Shown: piece by piece, positions 1 to 8,684 of the stretch | How positions within the stretch are numbered: position 1 is the first letter of the stretch | How the letters are laid out: every line of letters begins with the position of its first letter | IMG/VR virus record: IMGVR_UViG_3300020020_000017 | Location: 1-37,933 of that record | Direction: 5' to 3' (one strand) | Length of the DNA stretch: 37,933 bases | From: a virus | Made by a program: the position numbers and the translations under genes | The notes under the pieces: model-generated | What the model was told of the DNA's origin: nothing | Databases searched by the model: none | Seen by the model: only the letters and a program-made list of their open reading frames with translations

Positions 1-127
1 CAAAAGGTAAAAGTAATTCGGGTATCAAAAACTTAAAGAAGTTTGAGAAAGGAAAGAGTGGCTATCATTTTAAGAGAAGAAAAAGAAATTGTGATCATTG
101 TGAAATTGAATACACAACAACTGTGGA
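1..127. repeat. Terminal direct repeat (circular-assembly overlap), left copy
   Basis: The first 127 bases are identical to the last 127 (37807-37933). The HNH gene reads through the junction in frame, and a single start codon at 37797 serves the joined gene. An overlap of exactly 127 is what a de Bruijn assembler with k=127 leaves on a closed circle, so I read this as a circular genome of 37,806 bp and not as a biological terminal repeat. A true short terminal repeat is less likely but is not excluded by sequence alone. Confidence 0.93.
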
Positions 128-596
128 GCATTCAAAATACTGTTCTGCAAAATGCAGGGATAAGTATAGACCAGATAGGCAGCCTAAAGGGTGTTATCAA
201 AAAGAGATAGCTTGCAAATTTTGTGGAGAATTATTTTTAGATAAGGCGAGACGATTAAAAGCTCAATTTTGCACAAGACAATGCTCTGGTATGTATATGA
301 TAGCTACTGGAAAAATGAATTATGTTACAAAGGCTTTAATTCATTATCCAAATATTTGTAATCGGTGTGGAATAAATGATGATATGGTTTTGTGTGTTCA
401 TCATATAGATCATGATAGGAGAAACAATCATATTGATAATTTAGAAGTTGTTTGTGCCAATTGTCATCACAAGCATCATTATGGACGTGGATTAACAAGA
501 AGACGTAAAATTGATTCAATAAGGAATTTTATCAATAAAAATCCAGAATGGAGGATTGAAGATGCCCCTTTTAAAAGGAAAAGCAGCGAAAAGTAA
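3..596 (+). CDS. HNH endonuclease (5' end wraps to 37797)
   Basis: This is the 3' part of a gene whose ATG lies at 37797 across the circular join, giving a protein of about 201 aa. Two treble-clef-like zinc motifs come first (CDHC...CSAKC and CKFC...CTRQC). The HNH core follows, with a CNRC pair, the VHHIDHD catalytic stretch, an N...NLEVVC segment and CANCHHKHH. HNH proteins coded beside the large terminase often assist packaging in tailed phages. The position directly upstream of TerL fits that role, but a free-standing homing nuclease is the alternative. The zinc knuckles and HNH core are seen directly; the packaging role is inferred. Confidence 0.88.
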   Translation, partial: KGKSNSGIKNLKKFEKGKSGYHFKRRKRNCDHCEIEYTTTVEHSKYCSAKCRDKYRPDRQPKGCYQKEIACKFCGELFLDKARRLKAQFCTRQCSGMYMIATGKMNYVTKALIHYPNICNRCGINDDMVLCVHHIDHDRRNNHIDNLEVVCANCHHKHHYGRGLTRRRKIDSIRNFINKNPEWRIEDAPFKRKSSEK

Positions 597-711
597 GAAG
601 GGATTCTCGGATAACGTGTCTCGTGAGGTAAAGGCCGGAAAGCCACAGAAGCAGGCGATAGCCATTGCATTTAGCGAAGCAAGACGATCTAAGGGTAAGA
701 AAAAGAAATAG
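562..711 (+). CDS. Small basic protein, DUF6496-like
   Basis: A 49-aa protein that starts inside the 3' end of the HNH gene in another frame (35-bp overlap). The core reads SDNVSREVKAGKPQKQAIAI followed by AFSEARR and a lysine-rich tail. This S-NI-EhxxGKPqkQAvAIA pattern is typical of the DUF6496-type small proteins seen in many phage genomes. The function is unknown; the high charge suggests nucleic-acid contact. The family assignment is from memory of the motif. Confidence 0.72.
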   Translation: MPLLKGKAAKSKKGFSDNVSREVKAGKPQKQAIAIAFSEARRSKGKKKK

Positions 712-724
712 GAATTATCTTTAT

Positions 725-928
725 ATGAACTCACAAAAATGCCATATCCACGGAGAACATGGAATACTTTATATTTGTCCTGATTATTCTATTGAACTTC
801 AGAAAGAGATTGAAAAAATTGGGGAAGAATTTAGAGAGGATTGTCTATCTGGTGAAATTATAATTAAAAATATTAATTCTAAAGGCGAGACAGTTAGTGA
901 ATGTAAGTGGAAAGATCTTATTGAATGA
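725..928 (+). CDS. Hypothetical 67-aa protein
   Basis: Starts MNSQKCHIHGEHG at an ATG preceded by an AGGAA ribosome site near 710-714. An upstream in-frame start at 665 would overlap the DUF6496-like gene and lacks a ribosome site. It carries a CxxHGEHGxxYxC pattern near the N-terminus that may bind a metal. The rest is acidic and helical. It lies between the small DUF6496-like gene and TerL. I do not recognise the family. Confidence 0.6.
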   Translation: MNSQKCHIHGEHGILYICPDYSIELQKEIEKIGEEFREDCLSGEIIIKNINSKGETVSECKWKDLIE

Positions 929-981
929 ATTTAAGTTAATTTTAATTAACAAGGAAAGTTAATTAAGGAATTTAGTTAAGG

Positions 982-2556
982 ATGAAAATTGATTATGAAA
1001 AAGAACAAGAAGCTTCTCGCCTACGTGGTTCTCTCCTTGAGTTTACCCGTTACTTTTTTCGTCATATCACTGGCCGTGATTTCATTGTCTCCCAGCCAAT
1101 TGGACGAGAAAGCCATCATATTACTGTGTGCAGATCACTTACACAAATTAAAAGGCTTGAACTCTTAAGAGAAATAATTAATTTACCTCCCGGGTGTGGA
1201 AAATCAACTTTTGTTAGCATGTTTGTAGCATGGTGTTGGGCTGAATTTCCAGATTCAAATTTTCTATATATTTCATATGGACATGATCTTGCAACAAAGC
1301 ATACTACTTTTATTCGTTCAATTGTTTCATCACAAATGTATTCTTATTTATTCGATGTTGGTATTGATCCAGATAGCAGGGCTAAAGATCGATTTAAAAC
1401 GACTCATGGCGGTCAAATGAGAGCTTATGGGAGCTCAGGATCGGTGACTGGCCATGATGGAGGATGCCCGGGATTAGATAGATTCAGTGGCGCTGTAATC
1501 ATTGACGATGCGCATAAACCTGATGAAGCGCATTCCGATACTATTAGACAAGGTGTTATTGATAATTATGATGAAACAATAAGACAGCGTGTTCGTGGTA
1601 TTAATGTTCCTATTATTTATGTTGGTCAACGCGTACATGAATCAGATTTAACCGATTATTTAACGAGCGGTAAAGATGTAGATGAATGGCATACAACTAT
1701 ACTCCAAGGATTAGATATAGCTGGAAATGCTCTTTATCCTGAAATGATGCCCAAAGAAAAACTATTAGTATTGCAAGAGAAGTCTCCTTATGTTTTTGCA
1801 TCCCAATATCAACAAAATCCCTTACCTTCAGGCGGCGCATTATTTAAACCTGAATGGTTTGTTGAGTTAGATCAAGAGCCAGATATATTTTGTACATTTG
1901 TAATTGCGGATACAGCAGAAACAGAAAAATCCTGGAATGATGCTACTGTTTTTAGCTTTTTTGGCGTCTATGAAATAGAAAACTTTGGTAAGAAAATTGG
2001 AGAATTGGGATTGCACTGGCTAAATTGTATTGAATTGCGTATAGAACCTAAAGACTTAGAACAGGCATTTATCGATTTCTATGCAAATTGTACTTTGCAT
2101 CCTAAACCTCCGATGATTGCTGGAATAGAAAAAAAATCAACTGGTGTGACCCTTATTAGTACACTTAAGAATATTAGAGGTCTTCACATAAGGGAAATTG
2201 AACGCACCCGTGAATCAGGGAGCAAAACTAAAAGATTTCTTGAAATGCAGCCTTTTATTTCATCAAGACGTATTTCTTTTACCACTGGAGCTAGACATAT
2301 AGGAATGTGCACTACTCATATGTCAAAAATTACGGCAAATGAATCCCATTCATTTGATGATATAGCTGATACATTATCAGATGGTATACGTATCGCATTA
2401 ATTGAAAAAACAATATACAATATTGACAAGAGACAGGAGTCTCAAAAGCGAATGGTTCAAAATATGAATCAATCACTGCATCGAAAAATCAGAGCAGGAG
2501 AGGCAAGGAATGCCGGAACTCGCAAAGTTACATACAGACCGTTTACCCGATCTTAA
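982..2556 (+). CDS. Terminase large subunit (packaging ATPase/nuclease)
   Basis: A 524-aa packaging motor that pumps DNA into the prohead through the portal and cuts the concatemer. The ATPase domain shows Walker A LPPGCGKST at about residues 68-76 and Walker B AVIIDD at about 171-176. The C-terminal RNase H-like nuclease shows acidic positions in FVIADTAE (D310), GIEKK (E383) and SFDDIADTLSD (D459-D466). The length is normal for the family. The start lies behind a run of AAGG/TTAATTAA repeats at 930-980. The last 47 bp overlap the portal gene. The small subunit is not adjacent; it lies at 35396-35914, about 2.9 kb away across the circular join. Confidence 0.95.
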   Translation: MKIDYEKEQEASRLRGSLLEFTRYFFRHITGRDFIVSQPIGRESHHITVCRSLTQIKRLELLREIINLPPGCGKSTFVSMFVAWCWAEFPDSNFLYISYGHDLATKHTTFIRSIVSSQMYSYLFDVGIDPDSRAKDRFKTTHGGQMRAYGSSGSVTGHDGGCPGLDRFSGAVIIDDAHKPDEAHSDTIRQGVIDNYDETIRQRVRGINVPIIYVGQRVHESDLTDYLTSGKDVDEWHTTILQGLDIAGNALYPEMMPKEKLLVLQEKSPYVFASQYQQNPLPSGGALFKPEWFVELDQEPDIFCTFVIADTAETEKSWNDATVFSFFGVYEIENFGKKIGELGLHWLNCIELRIEPKDLEQAFIDFYANCTLHPKPPMIAGIEKKSTGVTLISTLKNIRGLHIREIERTRESGSKTKRFLEMQPFISSRRISFTTGARHIGMCTTHMSKITANESHSFDDIADTLSDGIRIALIEKTIYNIDKRQESQKRMVQNMNQSLHRKIRAGEARNAGTRKVTYRPFTRS

Positions 2557-4639
2557 AAAGTATGTTGAAGAAGCCCAGCAATACAATAACGAAAATGTTG
2601 AACGGTTTGAAAAATTTGTTAAGTTCGTATTTAAAACTTCTCTTTCAGATGAAGAAGCAGCGACACTTGCTGATAATGGTTACCCTACCCTTGAATTCAA
2701 CATATTAGAATCGTTTGTTTCTCGTAAACGCGGGGAATTTGCTAAACAACAACCCAGTTTAACTGTTCGTGCGGCTGATGGTATTCCATTGCCGATGTTA
2801 ACTCGTGAATTTACTGAGACATTAAAAGTCATAGAAGCCCATTTGCGCGCTATATTTTTTGACGGCGCCAATGATATGCTTGACTATAATGTATACAGTG
2901 ATTTATTAGCTGGCGGCTTTTCTGTTTTGCGCGTATTTACTGAATACGTTAATGAAATGAGCTTTGAGCAAAATATCTGTGTTGAACGTGTATTCGATCC
3001 TACACTTACTGTCTTTGATCCATTAGCGCGTAAATCACATAAAGGGGATGGTCGATTTTGCGCTGAACTTTATCCTATGACTCGAAAGCAATTTGAAGAC
3101 GAGTTTGGAGAAGAAATAGCCAAAGAAATGACTTATACCCGTGCATTGTCAGGCTTTGACTGGTCTTTTCAAAACGAAAAAGAAGAAATTGTTTTAGTAT
3201 GTGATTTTTATGAGAAAAAGACCAAACGTGCGACTATTTATAAATTATCAAATGGTCATAGCGTAACGAAAGACGAATATAAAAGATTTATTGAGGAATG
3301 GGAAAAAAGAGGATTGATTGAACAGCCACCTATTCCTATTAGCGAAAGAAAAACACTTATTGAATATATATGCCGCTATCGTTTTTGTGAAAGTCGTTTA
3401 TTAGATTTTAAAGAAACAGATTTCAAATTTTTACCCTTAGTTTTTGTTGATGGTAATAGTATTATCATCAAAGAATCTGGTACTTATACGCAGATGACTC
3501 GACCTTATGTTTATCATGCTGAAGGTATACAACGTTTAAAGAATTTTGCTGGTCAATCGCTTGGTAACGAGTTAGAAAATACAGTCCAACATAAATTTAT
3601 TGTAGCTGTTGAGTCTATTCCAGAGGATTACCAAGAAGCGTATCAGAATGTGCAAAAAGCTGATACATTAATGTACAATCATTTTTTAGATTCTAATAAT
3701 CCAAATGTAACTTTACCTCCTCCTCGTGAAGTCATGCGCACGCCTATTCCTCCTCAGATTTCAGATACGTTTAGGATGTCAGACGAAATGACCCAAACTA
3801 TTTTGGGATCATATGACATGGCTCAAGGAGTTAATCAAGGAGCTATGTCTGGTATTGCATTTGCTAGGAGCGCAATACAAGGCGATGCTACGTCTGTTCC
3901 TTATATCGTAGGTTATATTAAAGGGTTAAATAGAGTCGCTCAGATCATCATTGATTTGATTCCTAAGTACTATCGCACACCTAGAAGCTTGCCTATTCTT
4001 TTACCAAACGGTAAACGTTCATTTAAAGAGATAAATAAAAAAGGTTCTCTTTATATGAATTACGACCCTAATACTTTACAGGTTAAAGTTGAAACAGGGG
4101 TGAATTTCGCTATGCAAAAAGAAATGGCGCTCCAAACAGTTATTGCTATGTCGCAGGCAAATAAAGGCTTTGCAGACTTTTTTAATGAAGAAGGATTGCC
4201 CACACTTCTCGATAATATAGAAATGCGCGGTATAGATGAATTGAAAGAAAAAGCTAATGAATGGATGGCACAGCAAAAAGCAATGAAGCAACAAGCATCA
4301 CAAATGCAACAGATGCAAATGCAATCTGATGCTAAAAAGCAAGCTATGGAAATGGCGAAGCTTCAAAAAGAAGTTCAATCACCTTCTGATGGAGAAGTAG
4401 CTATTATGGCTATTCAAGAAAAATCTAAAGTTGATGCGGCTAATCTTGAGATTAAAGAAAGAGATTCTGAGACTAAATTTATTGAAACCATTAGTAAAAT
4501 TCGTAATGCAAACGTTCAAAATGAATTAAAGTCTGCTGAACTAGATGCTGAAAACACACGCAGCGCCGTGGAAGCTGCAATTAATATAAGTTCTCATATG
4601 AGAGAAACATTTAAAGGTCAAGAAAGTCGCAGTGAATAG
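2510..4639 (+). CDS. Portal protein, P22 gp1-like
   Basis: A 709-aa protein, close in size to P22 portal (725 aa). It forms the dodecameric ring at the capsid vertex. Support comes from length, position between TerL and scaffold, and portal-type sequence: the N-terminal SDEEAATLADNGYPTLEFN region, a central GNELENTVQHKF stretch, and a Gln/Met/Lys-rich helical C-terminus (about 590-640) resembling the P22 portal barrel. The ATG at 2510 lies inside TerL and has a strong upstream AGGAGAGGCAAGG ribosome site. The overlap implies coupled translation with TerL. Confidence 0.87.
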   Translation: MPELAKLHTDRLPDLKKYVEEAQQYNNENVERFEKFVKFVFKTSLSDEEAATLADNGYPTLEFNILESFVSRKRGEFAKQQPSLTVRAADGIPLPMLTREFTETLKVIEAHLRAIFFDGANDMLDYNVYSDLLAGGFSVLRVFTEYVNEMSFEQNICVERVFDPTLTVFDPLARKSHKGDGRFCAELYPMTRKQFEDEFGEEIAKEMTYTRALSGFDWSFQNEKEEIVLVCDFYEKKTKRATIYKLSNGHSVTKDEYKRFIEEWEKRGLIEQPPIPISERKTLIEYICRYRFCESRLLDFKETDFKFLPLVFVDGNSIIIKESGTYTQMTRPYVYHAEGIQRLKNFAGQSLGNELENTVQHKFIVAVESIPEDYQEAYQNVQKADTLMYNHFLDSNNPNVTLPPPREVMRTPIPPQISDTFRMSDEMTQTILGSYDMAQGVNQGAMSGIAFARSAIQGDATSVPYIVGYIKGLNRVAQIIIDLIPKYYRTPRSLPILLPNGKRSFKEINKKGSLYMNYDPNTLQVKVETGVNFAMQKEMALQTVIAMSQANKGFADFFNEEGLPTLLDNIEMRGIDELKEKANEWMAQQKAMKQQASQMQQMQMQSDAKKQAMEMAKLQKEVQSPSDGEVAIMAIQEKSKVDAANLEIKERDSETKFIETISKIRNANVQNELKSAELDAENTRSAVEAAINISSHMRETFKGQESRSE

Positions 4640-4648
4640 GAGAAAGAG

Positions 4649-4708
4649 ATGGCTGAAAAATGGATACAAAAAGCAATTAAGCCATCATCAAAGAAAATGA
4701 AAAAATAG
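4649..4708 (+). CDS. Tiny protein, 19 aa (MAEKWIQKAIK...)
   Basis: A very short frame (MAEKWIQKAIKPSSKKMKK) with an excellent AGGAGAAAGAG ribosome site immediately after the portal stop. Its first residues match the start of longer small proteins (AEKWIQKAIK-PG...) that I recall between portal and head genes in many podophages, so this looks like a shortened member. The function is unknown. It is too short to be certain it is expressed. Confidence 0.45.
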   Translation: MAEKWIQKAIKPSSKKMKK

Positions 4709-4718
4709 AAGGATTTTT

Positions 4719-4850
4719 ATGAAAATGCAAAGAAAACAGGTTTCTAAGATGAAAAGAAACATGAAAGACAAATCAAAACATGAAGACAAAATGCAAGATA
4801 AAAAGTTAATCAAAAAAATGGTCAATAAAAAATCTTTAAATAAGTATTGA
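4719..4850 (+). CDS. Small lysine-rich protein, 43 aa
   Basis: MKMQRKQVSKMKRNMKDKSK..., about 40% Lys/Arg and with no hydrophobic core. An AAGGA ribosome site sits just before the ATG. It lies in the portal-scaffold gap. It may bind nucleic acid or be a minor head component, but the family is not recognised. The stop codon overlaps the -35 box of the next promoter. Confidence 0.5.
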   Translation: MKMQRKQVSKMKRNMKDKSKHEDKMQDKKLIKKMVNKKSLNKY

Positions 4851-4882
4851 CAATGTGGTGTAATAGGAAAATAATCTATAAT
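4847..4882 (+). promoter_or_regulatory. Putative sigma70 promoter before scaffold/coat
   Basis: A perfect TTGACA at 4847-4852 is followed 17 bp later by AATAAT (4870-4875). A perfect TATAAT lies at 4877-4882 but is badly spaced from that -35. Either would drive the scaffold-coat genes separately from the terminase-portal transcript, which fits the need for abundant coat protein. Confidence 0.5.
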
Positions 4883-4884
4883 AG

Positions 4885-5015
4885 ATCAAAAATCTAGCGA
4901 CACGGCGCATCACCGTGGCATACGCACTCATGCGGAAAAATGGGCGAGACTCCATCGTTACCGAGGAAACTTACCGCAATGAAGCGGGTCAAAAAATCAT
5001 TATGGAAGATGATAA
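4885..5015 (+). promoter_or_regulatory. Long GC-richer 5' leader of the scaffold gene
   Basis: About 130 untranslated bases, clearly richer in G+C than the flanking genes. They hold small hairpins such as CACGG-cgcatca-CCGTG (4901-4917) and GCAT-acgcactc-ATGC (4918-4933). The composition and hairpins suggest a structured leader that controls scaffold or coat output, or stabilises the mRNA. No known riboswitch core was recognised. Confidence 0.4.
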
Positions 5016-5750
5016 ATGGACGAAAAACAAGTTTCAGATATGAGTGGTAATGCGGATAATATTGTTACGTCTCCTAAAAAAGAACCTGAAAAACTCTTTA
5101 CTCGGGATGAACTAGCAAAGATTGTTGCGCATCAATCCTCTCAAGCGGCAGATAACGCCAAGCGTGAAGCTGAGGCAAAATACCAACGTGACTTAGAGTC
5201 AGCAATTCAAGCCAAACAACAGCAACGAAATGCTGAAATTCCTAGAGATGTTGATACAGATGCTATTTACCAGCGAGTACAAGAAAGATTTAATCAAGAT
5301 ATGCGCGAGCACCAAGAGAAACAACAGATGGAAGCTCATAGAGCTGAAATGAACCGCGCTGCTGATTCATATCTTTCAAAAATTGCGCAAGGCAAAACCG
5401 CATATCAAGACTTTGATGAGATCACGAAGGATTTTGACCCCGCAGCATTCCCACAATTACTTTATTTATTGTCAGGAATGGAAAACGCTGCTGATATTGT
5501 CTATGAACTTTCTAAGAATCCATTAAAGCTTGCTGGACTTGATCGGCTTGCTGAAAGAAATCCGCGACAAGCACAAGGCGCATTGACAAGTTTGGCACAA
5601 TCTATTAGTACCAATAAACAAGCGCAGTCTGATGCTGGATCGCAAAGCACATCCGAACCCCTCGACCGTTTGCAACCTTCCAGAGTTTCCGGTAGCAACG
5701 GCAAAATGAGTATTAAAGACCTGCAAAACCAACCTTGGCTTAGAGGTTAA
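5016..5750 (+). CDS. Scaffolding protein
   Basis: A 244-aa, charged, Gln/Ala/Glu-rich and largely helical protein with a likely coiled coil at about 40-125. It sits directly between portal and coat, where P22 codes gp8. Scaffolds guide coat assembly and leave the capsid before packaging. The basic/aromatic C-terminus (SIKDLQNQPWLRG) is compatible with a coat-binding helix. The call rests on position and composition, since scaffolds are poorly conserved in sequence. The start has a GGAAG site about 10 bases upstream. Confidence 0.75.
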   Translation: MDEKQVSDMSGNADNIVTSPKKEPEKLFTRDELAKIVAHQSSQAADNAKREAEAKYQRDLESAIQAKQQQRNAEIPRDVDTDAIYQRVQERFNQDMREHQEKQQMEAHRAEMNRAADSYLSKIAQGKTAYQDFDEITKDFDPAAFPQLLYLLSGMENAADIVYELSKNPLKLAGLDRLAERNPRQAQGALTSLAQSISTNKQAQSDAGSQSTSEPLDRLQPSRVSGSNGKMSIKDLQNQPWLRG

Positions 5751-5808
5751 CTCTAACCATACAACTCATAAGTCGTTGCAAATTGTTCTCTGACAGGGAG
5801 TCTTTGCG

Positions 5809-7053
5809 ATGCCTACTAATATTTTGCAACAAGTTATTACTTACAACGAATCAAATTTAGCATTACTTTTAAATAGTTTTGCGTTTATTTCTACATCAAA
5901 CAAAAAATTCCAACGCTTCAATGATGATGTTCCGAAAAACTTGGGCGATACAGTATCATTTGATTTGCCCCCACGTTTTACTACGACTAATAGTTTAGTA
6001 ATTACTTTTCAAGCAGCCGAACAGCGCGTTCAACAATTAACAGTAAATGAACAAGCATCAACTGCTTATGAATTTACAGCGCAACAGTTCATTTTTAACG
6101 TTCGTGATTATATGGATAAATTTGGACGTTCAGCAATTGCTGAAATTGGTTCAAAGGTTGAAGCAAACGTAGCTGCATTGGCTGAGAGTAATACATTTAG
6201 ATTCTATGGCGACGGGATTACTCCAATTAGCACATATCTTCAGCTCGCGAATTCATTAGCCTTTTTTAGAAACTTTGGCGCCGCTAAAGATAAAACCTGT
6301 GGTTATTTATCAGACTTGACATTTCCTCCTATTGTTAACAGCGGTTTAAATCAATTTACACTTGATCGTGGTAATCGTGAAGCAAATAGCTGGGAAATTG
6401 GTCGTTTTTCAAATTGCGAATGGTATCAATCTAACTTGCTTAAAACCCATTTAGCAGGCACTGAAGGCAATGCTGGCACGATTTTAACAGTAGTAAGTGT
6501 TGTAACCAATGCGGCTGGCGGTGTCATTCAAATTACTTTTAGCGGTACAACAGCAGCAAGTGATGCTAATTCTATTAAACTGTACGATAAATTCCAATTT
6601 AGTGATGGTGTTTCTGGTTTTACTAATCTGCGATTCCTCACATTTATTGGCCATGAGGTTTCTCAATCTCCAGTACAGTTTAGAGCAACAGCGGCAGCAG
6701 CTTCCACTGCTGGTTCACAAGTAACTGTTAATATTTTTCCTCCTTTGCAAGCCACGGCTGGAAATACTCAAAATATTAATACTGCGATTGTAGCGGGTAT
6801 GCAGGTTAGTGTTTTACCAGACCATCGATGCGGATTATTAATGGCAGGTGATCCTTTGTTCCTTGCGATGCCTAAATTACCTGAAGAAGTTCCTTATCCA
6901 ACGTCTGCTATGACTGATCCTAATAGTGGTGCATCTATACGCCAATACTATGGTTCTTTGTTTGGTCAAAATCAGCGCGGGATGGTACATGATATTATCT
7001 GGGGAAAAACATTGGTTGATGAATATGCAATGATGATCGCATTGCCTGTTTAA
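5809..7053 (+). CDS. Major capsid protein, P22 gp5-like
   Basis: A 414-aa coat protein (P22 gp5 is 430 aa) with an HK97-type fold expected. Support: it follows the scaffold; the N-terminus MPTNILQQVITYNESNLALL resembles P22-type coats; and NLGDTVSFDLPPRF is followed by a long helical spine segment. A beta-rich stretch (about 225-325, TILTVVSVVTNAAGG...) fits the inserted telokin-like domain of P22 coats. The ribosome site is AGGGAG. A strong hairpin follows the stop. Confidence 0.87.
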   Translation: MPTNILQQVITYNESNLALLLNSFAFISTSNKKFQRFNDDVPKNLGDTVSFDLPPRFTTTNSLVITFQAAEQRVQQLTVNEQASTAYEFTAQQFIFNVRDYMDKFGRSAIAEIGSKVEANVAALAESNTFRFYGDGITPISTYLQLANSLAFFRNFGAAKDKTCGYLSDLTFPPIVNSGLNQFTLDRGNREANSWEIGRFSNCEWYQSNLLKTHLAGTEGNAGTILTVVSVVTNAAGGVIQITFSGTTAASDANSIKLYDKFQFSDGVSGFTNLRFLTFIGHEVSQSPVQFRATAAAASTAGSQVTVNIFPPLQATAGNTQNINTAIVAGMQVSVLPDHRCGLLMAGDPLFLAMPKLPEEVPYPTSAMTDPNSGASIRQYYGSLFGQNQRGMVHDIIWGKTLVDEYAMMIALPV

Positions 7054-7064
7054 TTAATACTATA

Positions 7065-7089
7065 AACCGGTGAAATTATTTCGCCGGTT
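7065..7089 (+). terminator. Hairpin terminator after coat gene
   Basis: AACCGGTGAAAT / ATTTCGCCGGTT pair over 12 positions (one G-T) around a single central base. A pyrimidine-rich CTCTTTCTC tract follows. It probably reduces read-through from the highly expressed coat gene into the tail genes. Confidence 0.65.
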
Positions 7090-7137
7090 GGTCTCTTTCT
7101 CACAGTTAAAAATTAATGGAATAATTTGGAGAATAAA

Positions 7138-7917
7138 ATGACAACACCTAATACCCCTATCGTTAATGCTGGCGAACTTTATGTAAACGGATTTTCACTT
7201 GATACAAGTGCCGCCAATACATTAGCTATTGAAAGTGGAATGGCACGTGATAGCACTAATAGTAATGATTTATCTGTGTCGAGCGGCTCTACATCATTAT
7301 TAATGAGCAGAGTTGGTTTAAACGGAATAGATACCGGCGTTCTAGTTGCGAATAAGTTTTATGCAGTTTTTGTCATTGGCGATTCAACAAAATTTATGCC
7401 CACTGGATTTTTAATATCACTAAGCTCAACTAGTCCTTCTTTACCTAAAGGTTACGATATGTTTCGTAGAATAGGCTGGGCAAGAACAGACGGTTCTGCG
7501 ATCAATACAAGGCTGTTTCAATATGGGGATGGCGTAAATCGTAAATATTATTATGAGGTTCCATTAACTATTCTCACAGGTGGTACAGCTACTACGTTTT
7601 CTGCCGGAACTGTTGATCTATTTACAGCTAGCTATGTTCCACCTTTAACACTAGAAGCTCCTATTGGTAAAAAAGAATCACTAGCAACAGTTGGAATTGT
7701 TTATACAGCCGCAGCAGCTACAAATACGGCTGACTTTGCATTATTAAACGGTACTGCAACACCTATGGTTAGATTTGGGACTGGTGTTGCAGCCGTGCAA
7801 ATTGGCACTATGGAAATACCAACAATTTCTTTTACAACTGGTATGAATTTTAGATATCGAGTAGTAGCAGGTGATGCTTTAACATTGACAATTTGCGGCT
7901 TTACCGATCTTCTTTAA
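7138..7917 (+). CDS. Putative head decoration or completion protein
   Basis: A 259-aa, Thr/Ser/Ala/Gly-rich protein that looks all-beta. I chose the ATG at 7138 because a GGAG site (7128-7131) precedes it; the in-frame TTG at 7126 would overlap that site. Its place between the coat gene and the gp4-like tail factor suggests a virion component that decorates the capsid or completes the head. No specific family is recognised. Confidence 0.5.
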   Translation: MTTPNTPIVNAGELYVNGFSLDTSAANTLAIESGMARDSTNSNDLSVSSGSTSLLMSRVGLNGIDTGVLVANKFYAVFVIGDSTKFMPTGFLISLSSTSPSLPKGYDMFRRIGWARTDGSAINTRLFQYGDGVNRKYYYEVPLTILTGGTATTFSAGTVDLFTASYVPPLTLEAPIGKKESLATVGIVYTAAAATNTADFALLNGTATPMVRFGTGVAAVQIGTMEIPTISFTTGMNFRYRVVAGDALTLTICGFTDLL

Positions 7918-7947
7918 TTTATAAATCTTTCCTTAAAGGTAAAGATA

Positions 7948-8658
7948 ATGACGTATATGACGACAGAGCTTATTACAGGATCGTATTATTCCTCTGGCGT
8001 CGTATCACGTGAATTTGAAACAGTCAGCGGAGGTCAAATATCAGATGGTCTTTTGTGGTTAAATGATATTTTGACTGAAAAAGATGTTGATCAAGGAATG
8101 ATACCTTACGAGAGTACCTATACGGCTAATTTCGTAACAGGACAGGAAGTCTACCCTATTCAAAACTTGACCCAGATCGATACGTTAGTATTCTTCCTGG
8201 ATCAAGTGCGTTATGCCATGAAATACACTAAGCGAAATCAATTTTTTGGATCAAGCCGTGTTGAAAATATAAGAACACTTCCTTTTGAATGGTATTGGGA
8301 AAGACAATTTGGCGGCGGAAATCTTCATATTTATTTTAAACCGGATAGAACTTATCCAATGGAAATTCATGGAGTTTTTAGATTAGATACGGTCATCTTG
8401 GGTCAAGATTTAAGTCTTACTATTGATCAATTTTATTTGACTTATTTGCGCTATGCTTTATCTGATCGAATTTGTTCTGAATATGAACTGGAAACACCAT
8501 TAAATGTAATGAGACAGCTTAGTAAATATGAATCATGGATTAACAAAAAATCAAGGACTCTTGATTTAATGATAAATAAAACCTCTACCTTGCAAAAACG
8601 TGGAGGATTGAATTACGGGTTCATTAACCTTGCAAAAGGATGGAAAAAACCCGGATAA
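7948..8658 (+). CDS. Tail accessory factor, P22 gp4-like
   Basis: A 236-aa protein in the position of P22 gp4, the first adaptor ring added to the portal after packaging. Features expected of head-tail connector adaptors are seen: an N-terminal helical part with SDGLLWLNDILTEKDVD, then a beta segment with YTANFVTGQEVYPIQNLTQID, and a C-terminal helix-rich end. The gp10-like hub gene follows directly. The ribosome site is AAAGG. It is longer than P22 gp4 (166 aa), as in many distant relatives. Confidence 0.77.
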   Translation: MTYMTTELITGSYYSSGVVSREFETVSGGQISDGLLWLNDILTEKDVDQGMIPYESTYTANFVTGQEVYPIQNLTQIDTLVFFLDQVRYAMKYTKRNQFFGSSRVENIRTLPFEWYWERQFGGGNLHIYFKPDRTYPMEIHGVFRLDTVILGQDLSLTIDQFYLTYLRYALSDRICSEYELETPLNVMRQLSKYESWINKKSRTLDLMINKTSTLQKRGGLNYGFINLAKGWKKPG

Positions 8659-8684
8659 AAGTATCTTTAAAATGGATTTTATAG

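Noticed and set aside
665-724. Longer start for the 67-aa protein at 665
   Set aside because: It would overlap the DUF6496-like gene and lacks a ribosome site, while the ATG at 725 has one.
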